20,163 nucleotides of DNA, from positions 1-20,163 of the forward strand of contig CAYZVM010000105.1 of assembly GCA_964481485.1 (NCBI GenBank), written 5' to 3'. The position numbers and the translations under genes were made by a program. This document shows, piece after piece, positions 5,799-15,000 of this stretch (positions are counted from its first letter, which is position 1; each line of letters opens with the position of its first letter). The stretch comes from M3007 sp964481485. Its GTDB lineage: Bacteria > Bacteroidota > Bacteroidia > Chitinophagales > Saprospiraceae. The notes below the pieces were generated by a model, which was not told the origin of the DNA, searched no databases, and was given only the letters and a program-made list of their open reading frames with translations.

Positions 5799-8524
5799 AT
5801 TGTTTCAAAATTGATGGTGATAGCGGGAAAAATGGTACCCAACACCGAAAGTCTGTTGGCTACAGCCTTTTGGTAGGGGTCTTGGACATAAAAAACGGAA
5901 AAGGCATTTCGCCGGGCATACACGTTATATAGAGAGAAGTTCCAACTGGTTTTCAAGGTTTTGCGTTTGTTGTACCCCCTGCCAATTGTGTATGACACAT
6001 CCAACCGGTGGTAGTCGGGGATGCGCACTTGATTCCTCGGGGCATACACAGGTACAATCAAGTTGTTTTGCAGTCGGTAACTCGTGAGCGGTGCGGTGGT
6101 GGGTCGGCCAGTGCTGTACGTAAAATGGAAGGTCAACGTATGGCGCTGATTGGGTTGGTAGTTGAAAACGAGGTTGAAGACGTGGGGTTTGTCAAAATTG
6201 CTGGGATACCAATCGCCATTGTTGATGCCCGCCACACTTCTTTTTGCCCGCGAAAAAGTATATCCCACCTGCCCATTGTACAATTGTCGAGTCGTTTTCG
6301 CGCTCAACTCAAGCCCGTAAGCCAGCCCCCTGCCATAGCGGATTTCTGTTTCTAATTGTTCATTTACCGTGAGGCGGGCAAAATCTCGGTAGTCCCACAA
6401 TTTGTCGATCGCCCGGTAAAACACCTCGGCAGATGTTTCCCACAAATTGTCCTTCGTGTTTCGGAAATAGCCTGCGGCAAAATTGTGCGACCTAAACGGC
6501 TCTATGTGCCCGGTGCTAAGTTGGTATTGGCTCGTCGGTGTCGGGGTGTCGGTGTTGAATATTTGGTTGACAAATTGGCTGGTACGGCTGTACCCGGCTT
6601 TTATCGAACTGTTGGCAGTCAAGCGATAACGGCTCGAAAAGCGCGGTTCGAAGCTGCTATATCGAGCAATTGTTTGCCCGGAACGGTATGAAAGCGTGTC
6701 TGAAATATTGTCGGGCGCAACAACCGGGTCGTAAGCAAATACCGTTTTCGGCCCCAGAAAGCGGTAGTCATTCCAGCGCAGGCCACAGATGAGCGTCCAC
6801 CGAGGTGATGCGATCCATTCTGCATTCCCAAAAATGGCACTCTCCAACCCTTTTTCTTTTTCCAAAACTTTGCTCACCACGAGCGATACTGGCCCTAAAG
6901 GTTGTTGCGCGCCCGGTTGAATTTTGTATAAAATAGATTCCAATCCCGCATCAAATTTCAGCCCGCGCCGGAATTGCCAAGTGAGGCGCTCTTTTATTTT
7001 AAAATTGTCAATACCATTGTCCAATTGGCCACCGTCTGTCCCCTCCAAATCCGATTGCGAGCTTTTGTACTGGCTGCCAACAATGGAAAAATTGGAATAA
7101 AAATCCTCCCGGATAAAATGTTTCCATGTGACTTGGCCGCTCACCGTGCGGTAATCAAAACCAAAGGAGCGATTGTACTCAAACTGGTCTGCTGCCGCAT
7201 AGCCCGACACAATCAGACTATTTTTGGCATTGAACCGATGGACATAACGGATGTTCGCGTCGTAAAAAGAGGCCGAACTTCGCTTCAACTCGACTTTTTT
7301 TGCCAACTGCAACACCCAATCAGCATAAGAGGCCCTGACCCCGGCAATCAGTGAACTTTTGTTTTTCAAAACCGGGCCTTCCACGCTGAGCCGCCCGGTG
7401 ACGGGGCCAATGCCGCCCTGAATTTTCCATTTTTCAAAACTCCCGTCGCGCATTTCCACATCGAGCACAGAAGCCAAACGGCCGCCGTACTGTGCCGGGA
7501 TAATGCTTTTATACAATTCTATATTTTGCACTAAATCAGCATTATAAGTACTGAAAAAGCCCAACGCGTGGGTGGAATTGAACAACACCATTTCGTCCTG
7601 AAGCAACAAATTATGATCCGTCTCGCCGCCCCGGACATTGAAGCCTGCGGCTCCTTCGCCAACGGATGTGACACCCGTGCTGAGCAACAAACTCCGCACC
7701 ACATCAGCCTCCCCCAACAGCGTGGGAGAGCGTTTGATGGCTTTGGGGTCGAGCCGCGCCACGCCGATTTCGGCGCTGCTGATATTGACATCTGGGGATT
7801 CGGCCTTCACCAATACTTCGGCCAACTGTGTGGCGTGCGCAGCCAATTTTATTGTCAAATCACCATCGTTGAAAACCCGCACCGTCTCATCGAACGCAGC
7901 ATAACCCACTTGCCGGGCTTTCAATTTGTGCAACCCTATCGGCAGTATCACATCGAGTTGCCCCTGCCCGTCGGTGTACTTGTTTTGTTCTGAAAACCCC
8001 TCCCATTGCACAGCCGCTTGCGCTATCGGCTCCCCGTTTTGGGCATCCAAAATCGCGATGCGGACGCGAGCCTCTCCGTTTGGGCTGATGTTGTTGATGT
8101 CCCCAATTGTCAATGCCTGCGCGCCTGTTTCGGGCATTGCTCCCCCCTGCCCTGCTTGTGCTGACAGATCTTTTACCGCTTTGTAAAAACCGGGCGAGTA
8201 GTCGGTGTTGACCACTGCAGCGTGTGCCACCACGATGGCGTTACTGCGGTAAAAAAAGAAGTCAAGTCCCTCACTGGCAAGCAGTTGGCGCAACGCATCT
8301 GGAAGAGGTGCCTCTATGATGCGGGCATCCAAGGCTTTTTTAGGCAAGGATTCAGGGGGGTAATAGAACCGCAGCCCATACTTGATTTCCAATTGTTGAA
8401 AAATATCGGTGAGCGACACTCCACGCACTTCCACGCTGACCTTTAGGCTGTCCAATGATTGACCGGAGAGAAAAGGCAATTGAAGCAATAGCGTGCAGAC
8501 GAGCGTAGAGAAAGTGCGGGACAC
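5795..8524 (-). CDS. TonB-dependent outer-membrane receptor with STN and carboxypeptidase-regulatory-like domains
   Basis: This 909-residue receptor imports a ligand across the outer membrane using energy from TonB-ExbBD. A signal peptide ends near residue 22. Residues 27-100 form an STN (secretin/TonB N-terminal) domain, with SLTDIFQQLEIKYGLRFYY and LPDALRQLLASEGLDFFFY. Residues 152-240 form a carboxypeptidase-regulatory-like beta-sandwich (RIAILDAQNGEPIAQAAVQW). The plug covers about 255-365, with GFNVRGGETDHNLLLQDE and AQYGGRLASVLDVEMRDG. The rest is a 22-strand-type barrel rich in aromatic-ended strands, finishing FPAITINFETI. The start is GTG at 8524, preceded by ATAAG, and no ATG gives a better signal peptide. 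It is the first gene of a receptor, DUF4249 and macroglobulin-like unit. STN domains often signal to a FecR/ECF sigma pair, but none lies in this window. The ligand (siderophore, peptide, glycan or other) is unknown; no SusD homologue is adjacent, which argues against a classical Sus glycan system. Confidence 0.93.
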   Translation of the reverse strand: MSRTFSTLVCTLLLQLPFLSGQSLDSLKVSVEVRGVSLTDIFQQLEIKYGLRFYYPPESLPKKALDARIIEAPLPDALRQLLASEGLDFFFYRSNAIVVAHAAVVNTDYSPGFYKAVKDLSAQAGQGGAMPETGAQALTIGDINNISPNGEARVRIAILDAQNGEPIAQAAVQWEGFSEQNKYTDGQGQLDVILPIGLHKLKARQVGYAAFDETVRVFNDGDLTIKLAAHATQLAEVLVKAESPDVNISSAEIGVARLDPKAIKRSPTLLGEADVVRSLLLSTGVTSVGEGAAGFNVRGGETDHNLLLQDEMVLFNSTHALGFFSTYNADLVQNIELYKSIIPAQYGGRLASVLDVEMRDGSFEKWKIQGGIGPVTGRLSVEGPVLKNKSSLIAGVRASYADWVLQLAKKVELKRSSASFYDANIRYVHRFNAKNSLIVSGYAAADQFEYNRSFGFDYRTVSGQVTWKHFIREDFYSNFSIVGSQYKSSQSDLEGTDGGQLDNGIDNFKIKERLTWQFRRGLKFDAGLESILYKIQPGAQQPLGPVSLVVSKVLEKEKGLESAIFGNAEWIASPRWTLICGLRWNDYRFLGPKTVFAYDPVVAPDNISDTLSYRSGQTIARYSSFEPRFSSRYRLTANSSIKAGYSRTSQFVNQIFNTDTPTPTSQYQLSTGHIEPFRSHNFAAGYFRNTKDNLWETSAEVFYRAIDKLWDYRDFARLTVNEQLETEIRYGRGLAYGLELSAKTTRQLYNGQVGYTFSRAKRSVAGINNGDWYPSNFDKPHVFNLVFNYQPNQRHTLTFHFTYSTGRPTTAPLTSYRLQNNLIVPVYAPRNQVRIPDYHRLDVSYTIGRGYNKRKTLKTSWNFSLYNVYARRNAFSVFYVQDPYQKAVANRLSVLGTIFPAITINFETI

Positions 8525-8583
8525 CTTATGTTGTTTTTGTTCGCAGTAAATATTGAAGTAGCAAGGTATGGCGGATGTTCCAC

Positions 8584-8613
8584 AAAAAAGCAGAGCGTTG
8601 CACCGGCTCGCTC
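8584..8613 (-). terminator. Weak hairpin with U tract after the S41 peptidase gene
   Basis: On the minus strand a 5-bp stem, GAGCG (8613-8609) with CGCTC (8597-8593), encloses an 11-nt loop and is followed by TGCTTTTTT. It lies about 25 nt beyond the S41 peptidase stop and before the receptor gene. The stem is short, so it may only attenuate transcription; it still suggests that the receptor unit is separate from the peptidase gene. Confidence 0.35.
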
Positions 8614-8636
8614 ATGGTGGCCAAAATCGCACGCTA

Positions 8637-10271
8637 TTACTTCCGTGCCACCGGTTCGCCGCTCCGCAGCACTTGCAATGCTTTTTCTACCGCCGGGTCG
8701 TCGTCGTTCAGCACCGAGTGCAAGCCCTCGTCTTGAAACAGGATTTTGGCGATGCGGGCCTTCAGTTGCAGTTTCAATTCGACGCGACATTTTTTCAAAT
8801 CAGCCTCTTTGCGAGCCACACCTTGTTTCTCTGCATATCCGACCAGCTCTTCCAATATTTCATCAGAGATGGTATAAGAACGGACAAATTGGGAGAGGTC
8901 GGAGGGCAACGTGGCGCGGTCACGGCCTTCCATCCACCGGGCAGCAAATTGAGGAACCTGCTGCCTGACTTCAAAAAAGTAATCGTTTGAAAATGAAGTA
9001 TCTATCGGGATAAAAACATCGGGTGAGATGCCGCCGCCGCTAAATACGACGCGACCGAGGCCGGTGTAATATTTCGTGCTGTCGGCATTTTTCATCTTGG
9101 TAGAATCCGACAATTCGCCATTTTCAAAACGGCGTTCGGCTTCGTGAGAGTAATTTTTATCGTTCTTGTAATCGCGCTGGATACTGCGCCCGCTGGGCGT
9201 GAAATAGCGGGCCACCGTGAGCCGCAACGCACCGCCGTCGCCGAGCGGATACTGCTCCTGCACCAGCCCTTTCCCAAATGAGCGTCGCCCAATAACCCAG
9301 CCCCTGTCCCAGTCCTGAATAGCCCCAGCCACGATTTCGCTGGCGGATGCCGAGCCTTCGTCTATCAGTATGGCGATGTTTTGAATATTGAACCGTACCC
9401 GACCGTTGCTTTTGTAGTCCCGGCGTTTTTCGGTGCGGCCTTCAGTGTAAACGAGCAATTTGCCATCCGGGAAAAACTGGCTGAGCAAGTCCGTGGCTTC
9501 TTCCAAATAGCCGCCGGGGTTGCCGCGCAAATCGAGCACAAGGTTTTGCATCCCTTTATCTTCCGCGAGTGGGCGGATGGCTTCCATAAATTCTTGGTAG
9601 GTGCGGGCGCTGAACCGGTTGATTTTTGCATAGCCGGTTTTGTCGTCGAGCATATAGGCGATATCCACGCTTTTCACGGGAATCACGTCGCGGGCGATGG
9701 TGAACGAACGGAGCGAGCGTTCTTTGCCTCGCAATATGCCGAGCCTGACGAGCGAGCCTTTCGCGCCGCGCAACTTCCTGAAAATCTTTCCATTGTCAAT
9801 TTTCACGCCCGCCACGACCGTGTCATTTATGGTGACAATTTTGTCGCCAGCCAAAATTCCGGCAGCTTCCGAAGGCCCGCCTGACAAAGGCGCGACGACT
9901 TGGATCGTGTCGTCCACCATCAGGAATTCAATACCGATGCCCTCAAAACCGCCGCTCATGTCGTCCTCCACGGCTTTCAGTTCGTCGGGCGTGATATAAA
10001 CAGAGTGCGGGTCGAGCTGCTCCAACAGGTGTTCGATAGCGCCATTTTTGAGTTGGTCGGCGTTTACTGTGTCCACATATTTTGCCTCCACATAGCGCAG
10101 GATTTCGTCGAGCGTGCCCGCCACCGGCCCCGCTTGGCCGCCCGGCATAAAACGCACGTTTTTGTCGTAGTGTGGGAGTTGCTGGCCGATAAACATCCCG
10201 GCTGCCAGAGTGACAGCGAGTATAAGAGGCAAGCGGATTTGGAACTTGGAGGGAGTTTGCAGTTCTGTCAT
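8637..10271 (-). CDS. S41 family C-terminal processing peptidase
   Basis: This 544-residue serine protease of the CtpA/Prc type cleaves proteins near their C-termini in the periplasm. An N-terminal membrane anchor or uncleaved signal covers about residues 13-31. The helical start of the family follows (DEILRYVEAKYVD, LLEQLDPHSVYITPDEL). A PDZ domain spans about 107-185, including GFEGIGIEF and GILAGDKIVTINDT. The S41 core carries LVLDLRGNPGGYL (residues 244-256) and the catalytic Ser-Lys dyad: Ser309 in EGSASASEI and Lys334 in SFGKG, with Gln338 after it. The 25-residue Ser-Lys spacing and the Gln four residues later match those of E. coli Prc (Ser430, Lys455, Gln459), so the enzyme should be active. 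The start gives a proper anchor and lies 14 nt downstream of a hairpin. The gene is divergent from the Lrp-type regulator and is probably monocistronic. Confidence 0.95.
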   Translation of the reverse strand: MTELQTPSKFQIRLPLILAVTLAAGMFIGQQLPHYDKNVRFMPGGQAGPVAGTLDEILRYVEAKYVDTVNADQLKNGAIEHLLEQLDPHSVYITPDELKAVEDDMSGGFEGIGIEFLMVDDTIQVVAPLSGGPSEAAGILAGDKIVTINDTVVAGVKIDNGKIFRKLRGAKGSLVRLGILRGKERSLRSFTIARDVIPVKSVDIAYMLDDKTGYAKINRFSARTYQEFMEAIRPLAEDKGMQNLVLDLRGNPGGYLEEATDLLSQFFPDGKLLVYTEGRTEKRRDYKSNGRVRFNIQNIAILIDEGSASASEIVAGAIQDWDRGWVIGRRSFGKGLVQEQYPLGDGGALRLTVARYFTPSGRSIQRDYKNDKNYSHEAERRFENGELSDSTKMKNADSTKYYTGLGRVVFSGGGISPDVFIPIDTSFSNDYFFEVRQQVPQFAARWMEGRDRATLPSDLSQFVRSYTISDEILEELVGYAEKQGVARKEADLKKCRVELKLQLKARIAKILFQDEGLHSVLNDDDPAVEKALQVLRSGEPVARK

Positions 10272-10284
10272 TTATTTGCTGTTA

Positions 10285-10306
10285 GCTATCGGCTCTTGCC
10301 GTTAGC
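10285..10306 (-). promoter_or_regulatory. Hairpin directly upstream of the S41 peptidase start
   Basis: GCTATCGGC (10285-10293) and GCCGTTAGC (10298-10306) form a 9-bp stem with one mismatch around a TCTT loop. The stem lies 14 nt before the peptidase ATG, in its presumed 5' untranslated region, where it could limit ribosome access. A third related word, GTTAGC, at 10281-10286 overlaps the left arm. No promoter for this gene was recognised upstream. Confidence 0.35.
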
Positions 10307-10355
10307 GGCTTGTGTTTAGGTTGTCGGTATTTTTGGTTTTCAGTCCGAAAAATTA

Positions 10356-10383
10356 TTGTTGTTTTAAAAAGGTTATACTTTTG
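10356..10383 (+). promoter_or_regulatory. Bacteroidota-type promoter of the Lrp/AsnC gene
   Basis: TTG at 10356-10358 is followed after 17 nt by TACTTTTG at 10376-10383, an exact match to the -7 consensus TAnnTTTG, with a spacing acceptable for Bacteroidota sigma-ABfr promoters. Transcription would start near 10389, leaving a leader of about 150 nt before the regulator ATG. Apart from this promoter and the peptidase leader hairpin, I see nothing else definable in the 268-nt gap. Confidence 0.6.
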
Positions 10384-10539
10384 TTCAAAATTTTTTAGCC
10401 GTAATCCAGTTTTTACCCGCACTCATGAAATTCAAAATGACGTTGGATTGATGGATGTTAGATGTTGGACACCCCGGAAATCGCCTCCGTCCGTTGTCTC
10501 ACAACTGTCTCTGCCCAACGTCCGAAAAAACCTTCGGTT

Positions 10540-11016
10540 ATGATTGAACATCCGGAAATTGACCAACTTGACAGACAAATCCTCGCCAAACTTATTGAGG
10601 ACGGCAAAACGCCTTACACCGACATTGCCAAGCAACTTTTTGTTTCGAGCGGCACCATTCACGTCCGCATGAGAAAAATGGAACAATTGGGCATCGTGAT
10701 TGGCTCCAGCATCACACTTGATTACCACAAACTGGGCTACGACGTGACGGCTTTTCTCGGCATTTACCTCGACAAAAGTTCACTCTATGACGAGGTGGTG
10801 GAACAAATAAAAAACATTCCAGAGGTGATAGAGGCCAATTACACGACAGGCGCGTACAGCATTCTTGCAAAAATCATGTGCAAAGATACAAACCACTTGC
10901 GCCTTGTGCTCCATGACAAGATTCAGAAAATAGAGGGCATACAACGCACAGAGACTTTTATCTCGCTGGAACAAAGTATCAACCGCACAGTGAATTTTTT
11001 GGAAACGGCTGAGTAA
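10540..11016 (+). CDS. Lrp/AsnC family transcriptional regulator
   Basis: The 158-residue cytoplasmic protein has the two Lrp parts. The N-terminal helix-turn-helix runs over about residues 8-52 (DQLDRQILAKLIEDGKTPY, DIAKQLFVSSGTIHVRMRKMEQLGIV), with the recognition helix at about 36-47. The C-terminal RAM or AsnC effector domain spans about 66-150 (YDVTAFLGIYL, NIPEVIEANYTTGAYSILAKI). Such proteins assemble as dimers to octamers or larger and usually respond to amino acids or related metabolites. I chose the ATG at 10540 because it begins just before the canonical IDQLDRQIL; an in-frame ATG at 10462 would add 26 residues without family similarity. The gene has its own promoter at 10356-10383. 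Being divergent from the S41 peptidase gene, it may control itself or that neighbour, but the sequence does not show this and the effector is unknown. Confidence 0.94.
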   Translation: MIEHPEIDQLDRQILAKLIEDGKTPYTDIAKQLFVSSGTIHVRMRKMEQLGIVIGSSITLDYHKLGYDVTAFLGIYLDKSSLYDEVVEQIKNIPEVIEANYTTGAYSILAKIMCKDTNHLRLVLHDKIQKIEGIQRTETFISLEQSINRTVNFLETAE

Positions 11017-11127
11017 GTGAAAGGTTGTCTTGCGCAAAACCTGTCTTTCTTTTGGCCAAAATTGCACAAAGCAGCCCTGTTGATTTTTTTTTGCAACGAA
11101 TAACGCCACACCCGTCAAAACTCGGCT

Positions 11128-11952
11128 ATGTTGCTTCGATTCTGTTTAGTCCTTCTTCTCGCAACCGTCTTTTCGGGAATTTTCTGCATCCGTTTATCGG
11201 CTCAGCAGGAAGCACCGATTTACAAAGGTTTGCGCATCAGCCTGTTTGATTTTTCCATAAAAAAACTCAAATCTGAAAGTGTGACGCTCCAACTCGCGGT
11301 GGCGAACACGGGCCGCTTGCCGGTTGCTTTTGGGAAAAGAAACCAACCGGCACCCGAACAATTGGTGGTCGAACTTGACACGGTGAATCTCCCAGTCATT
11401 CTTCATGGCCGCGAAAATCTTGTGGCCGATGCTGTTCGGAAAGGAAAATTTGAACTTGCCCCCGGGCAAATGGTCTCAGGCGTATCGGTAGAAATCAACC
11501 TCGACACATCCGGGGCGGAGCAACTTGAGCCGGCAAACACCCAAACGGATGGCGCTTGTCCCGATTTGGTGTTTGATACCGCTTACATGGCTCAGTACAC
11601 GGACAATACTATTTTGGTGCGTTTTCTTATCCGCAATGTCGGTGACACACCAGCCCGTTTGCTCGGCGACACCAATGATGAAGAAGACAATCTGGCCGTG
11701 AATGTTTATTTCGTCAGTGGCGCAAAACTCACGCGCGGCGCCATTTTGGCCGATGGCATTTTTATTCGCAAAGGGCGCGAAACACTCGACGGCGTTTTGC
11801 AGCCGGGACAAATTTTTGAAGGTGAATTGGAAATCAACTTGGCCAATCGGAGTCGTTTCACGCCTAATTTGGTGCTTGAACTCGACCCTTTTCAAACGGT
11901 GACTGATTGTGACCGAACAAATAACTCGCACGCAGTGATGATAGAGTTTTGA
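11128..11952 (+). CDS. Secreted protein with two CARDB/Ig-like modules
   Basis: The 274-residue protein has an N-terminal signal peptide (MLLRFCLVLLLATVFSGIFCIRLSAQ, probable cleavage near residue 25). Two beta-sandwich modules follow. The first, about 32-132, contains VTLQLAVANTGRLPV and later LAPGQMVSGVSVEINL. The second, about 145-274, contains ILVRFLIRNVGDTPARLLGD, then LQPGQIFEGELEINL and the ending LELDPFQTVTDCDRTNN, typical of CARDB (cell-adhesion-related) domains. The parallel order of a strand with an asparagine-glycine turn, a PGQ motif and an EINL strand in both halves suggests an internal duplication. There is no T9SS sorting domain, so the protein is probably periplasmic or loosely secreted. 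It lies 111 nt after the Lrp-type gene on the same strand, with no clear promoter between. It converges on the giant adhesin gene, and a shared terminator separates them. The domain call is moderate and the function unknown. Confidence 0.72.
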   Translation: MLLRFCLVLLLATVFSGIFCIRLSAQQEAPIYKGLRISLFDFSIKKLKSESVTLQLAVANTGRLPVAFGKRNQPAPEQLVVELDTVNLPVILHGRENLVADAVRKGKFELAPGQMVSGVSVEINLDTSGAEQLEPANTQTDGACPDLVFDTAYMAQYTDNTILVRFLIRNVGDTPARLLGDTNDEEDNLAVNVYFVSGAKLTRGAILADGIFIRKGRETLDGVLQPGQIFEGELEINLANRSRFTPNLVLELDPFQTVTDCDRTNNSHAVMIEF

Positions 11953-11962
11953 AAAAATACAT

Positions 11963-12001
11963 AAAAAATGCCCCGTGCGAGATTGCACGGGGCATTTTTT
12001 T
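11963..12001. terminator. Strong bidirectional intrinsic terminator
   Basis: AAAAAATGCCCCGTGC (11963-11978) pairs perfectly with GCACGGGGCATTTTTT (11985-12000) around a 6-nt loop. The GC-rich core, ATGCCCCGTGC with GCACGGGGCAT, is flanked by runs of A on the left and T on the right, so it can terminate transcription in both directions. It lies 10 nt after the CARDB-module gene stop and 20 nt after the giant adhesin gene stop, which fits a shared terminator for two convergent genes. Confidence 0.95.
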
Positions 12002-12020
12002 AAAATTATTCCATTCGTTC

Positions 12021-15000
12021 TCAACGCATTATCGTCACGTCCCCTTCGAACAACTCTATTTGGCCGTCGAGGAATTCTATTTCTGCAAACCAAACGTACA
12101 CCGCCGCATGGCCGTCGTCCCCATTGATTTTGCCGTCCCAAGCATAATTCGGGTCGTTGGGCAAAAAGTCCGACACTGAAAACACCGCATCGCCCCAACG
12201 GTCGTAAATCTGCCATTGGTGGACTTTCACCACGCCAGTGCCGCCCTGAATCATCAACTGGTTGTTGAGCGGGTCGGTGCTGCTCGGTTTGAAGATATTG
12301 GGCACATACACGAGCCGGTCTTTCCGCACAATGACGTTGACTTGGTCGCGAGCAACACAACCATTACTGTCGAGCACCGTGATTTCGTGGCGATACGATG
12401 AAAGCGGTGTGTAGGTGAAATCGAGGCAGGGTACTGTCAGCGAATCACAATTGGGCGCGTAATTCCAAGTAATGGACTGGAGCGGGGTCACGTTGGCAAT
12501 TTGAGCGGTCACGGTAGCCTCTTCCCCGAGTTGCACCGTGACATCGTCGCCGAGTTGCACCAAAAGTTCGCTCGGCTCGCTGATGGTGATGGCCGTATCC
12601 AACAGGCAGCCGTTTGCGTCTTCCAATGTGAGTGTGTAGTTGCCTGCAGTCAAACCCGTATATTGATTGGTAGGAGAGCCTGCCCCACCATCCAAAGAGA
12701 AAGTGAAAGGCTCGGTGCCGCCGATGATGTCATTCACCGTGACCACACCATTGGACTCGCCATAGCAACGGATATCTCGCACGAGCAAATCAAACGCTGT
12801 CGGCACTTCTGGGTCATTTTCTACCAATACGGTCACGCTGTCCTTGCAGCCATTGATGTTGTTGCTGACCACAAAAATGTATTGGCCCGCTTCATCCACC
12901 ACCGGCGAAAGTCCATTTGCACCCGATACGATGTTGCCGCTGGAAGTATGCCATGTGTAAGTGTAAATAGGGCCTACGGAGGTGCCTGTGGTGCTGATTG
13001 TCAATGAAGTAGTGTTGCAATCAAGCAATTCGTTCACAAAAGCATTTACCTGCGGTTGTACAAAATTTGAGGTCACATCCACGGGAATAGGACGAGGACA
13101 GCCATTGGGAGAAACAATCGTGAAAGTATAAACCCCCGGCTGTGTGACCGTGGCGGAAAGGGTATTGGCCGTAAACCCGTTTGGCCCTGTCCAGGCAAAA
13201 GTCGCACCGGGTGTATTGACCTGACCACTGATTGTGGTGATGCCGTTATTGTTGCAATCCAATTCTGCACCTTCGGCAGCACCGTCAGGGAAATCATCAT
13301 CCACACCTACCGTAAGTGACGCCGTTTGAGTACAGCCATTGGGCGCTTTGACAACCACATTGTACAGACCAGGCTCAATGACTTGCACAATGGTATTGTT
13401 CATGTTACCTTGGTTTATACTCGGCCCCGACCACTCGAACGAAGAACCGGGCAACGAACTGGTGGCGGTGATGGTGCCTTGCGGCTCATCGCAGGTGATG
13501 GTATCGGTGGTAACAGAGACTATAGGGGGCTGATTGTCCAACAATACTTCGACATTATCGGTGGCTTGGCAGCCTGAAACTGGGTTAAACACTGTCAGCG
13601 TGTAAGAACCTGACAACGCGACAGTTGGCATCGCGTCACCTTGATTGCCTGCTATTCCGGGGCCAGACCATTCGTATTGGATGTCGCCGCTCGGCGATGA
13701 AGAGGCGCTGCCGTCCAGTACAACTGTCAGCACATCGCAAGTCAAGGTTTGGTCTGCGCCAGCATTGGCAGTTGGCAGGTCTTGGTCTTGCTCCACCTCC
13801 ACTTGGTCGGAATTGGTACATCCATTGGCGGTGTTGGTGATAACAAGTGTGTAAATGCCTGTCACTAAAACAGTTGGGTTGGGTTGGGTTTCGTTGGCAG
13901 GTGTGATGCCCGGGCCGCTCCATTGCAAAGTAAAGCCGGGGCCGCTGCTCGAAGCATCCGAATTAAGATCCACACCGGTCGTGCTGTTGGCACAAGTAAG
14001 TACCAAATCTGTGCCTGCATTTGCCGTGGGCGGGATGAAATCTTCCTCCACATTGACGACATCCGTTTCTGAGCAGCCATTGTTTGTATTGGTGACAGTG
14101 AGGGTGTAACTGCCGCTCAAAAACACATTTGGAGAAACACTGTTTGCCTGACCGGCCACTATTCCGGGGCCGCTCCAAGTATAGGTAATTCCGGGGCCGC
14201 TCTGTGATTGCGAGCCGTCAAGTTGCAAGGTATCATTTTGGCAAGTCAGCGTTTGGTCGGCACCCGCGTTGGTCAAGGGGAAGTCGCCATCTTTACCGAC
14301 ATACACATCATCCGTTGCGGTACAGTGGTTTTGAATGTTGGTGACAATCAAAATATAGGTGCCGGAGTCAGTCACTACGGGGTTCTGCAAACCAACGTTG
14401 TTGCTGTTGATATCTGGTCCTTGCCAAATATAAGTAATATTCGGGCCAACGCTCGATGCCGAACCATCAATCGCTTGGGCATTTTGCAAGCAAGTCAGCA
14501 CAAGGTCGGCACCCGCACTCGCCACTGGGAGCGTAATGTCTTGGTCAACCACAAGATTGTCTTCTGCGGTGCAGCCGTTTTCGTTGTTTGTGACAAGCAA
14601 TGTATAAGTACCCGGCTGGTCAATTGTGGGGTTTTGCTCATTTTCGTTGCCAGCGTTGATGCCGTTTCCTGTCCAAAGATACACGATGGTGGCACCAGTG
14701 TCCGAAAGGCTACCGTTCAGCACGACGCTGGTGGTCTCACAATCCAACATCCAGTCTTGGCCGGCAGACGCGGCGGGGATTATTTTGTTTTCATCTACTT
14801 CTACCGTGTCTTTTGAGACACAACTGTTCGAAATATTGGTGATGGTCAAAATATAGGTGCCCGGCTGCGTCACATTGGGCGACACTTGGCCTTGATTGGC
14901 GGGCGTAATGTCTGGCCCGCTCCAAACGAGCTGGATATTGACACCTGAAGAAGAGCCAGAGCCATCCAACACGGTGGCAGGTTGGGCGCAAGTGAGCAGG

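Noticed and set aside
10462..10539. N-terminal extension of the Lrp regulator by 26 residues
   Set aside because: The extension has no similarity to the family, and the canonical DQLDRQIL opening begins just after the ATG at 10540.
11021..11055. Terminator after the Lrp gene
   Set aside because: Only a 5-bp stem (AGGTT with AACCT) and a broken T-rich tract are present, too weak to call.
11476..12360. Open frame of 294 codons on the minus strand spanning the CARDB gene and the end of the adhesin gene
   Set aside because: It crosses the strong bidirectional terminator and overlaps two supported genes; no recognisable domain.
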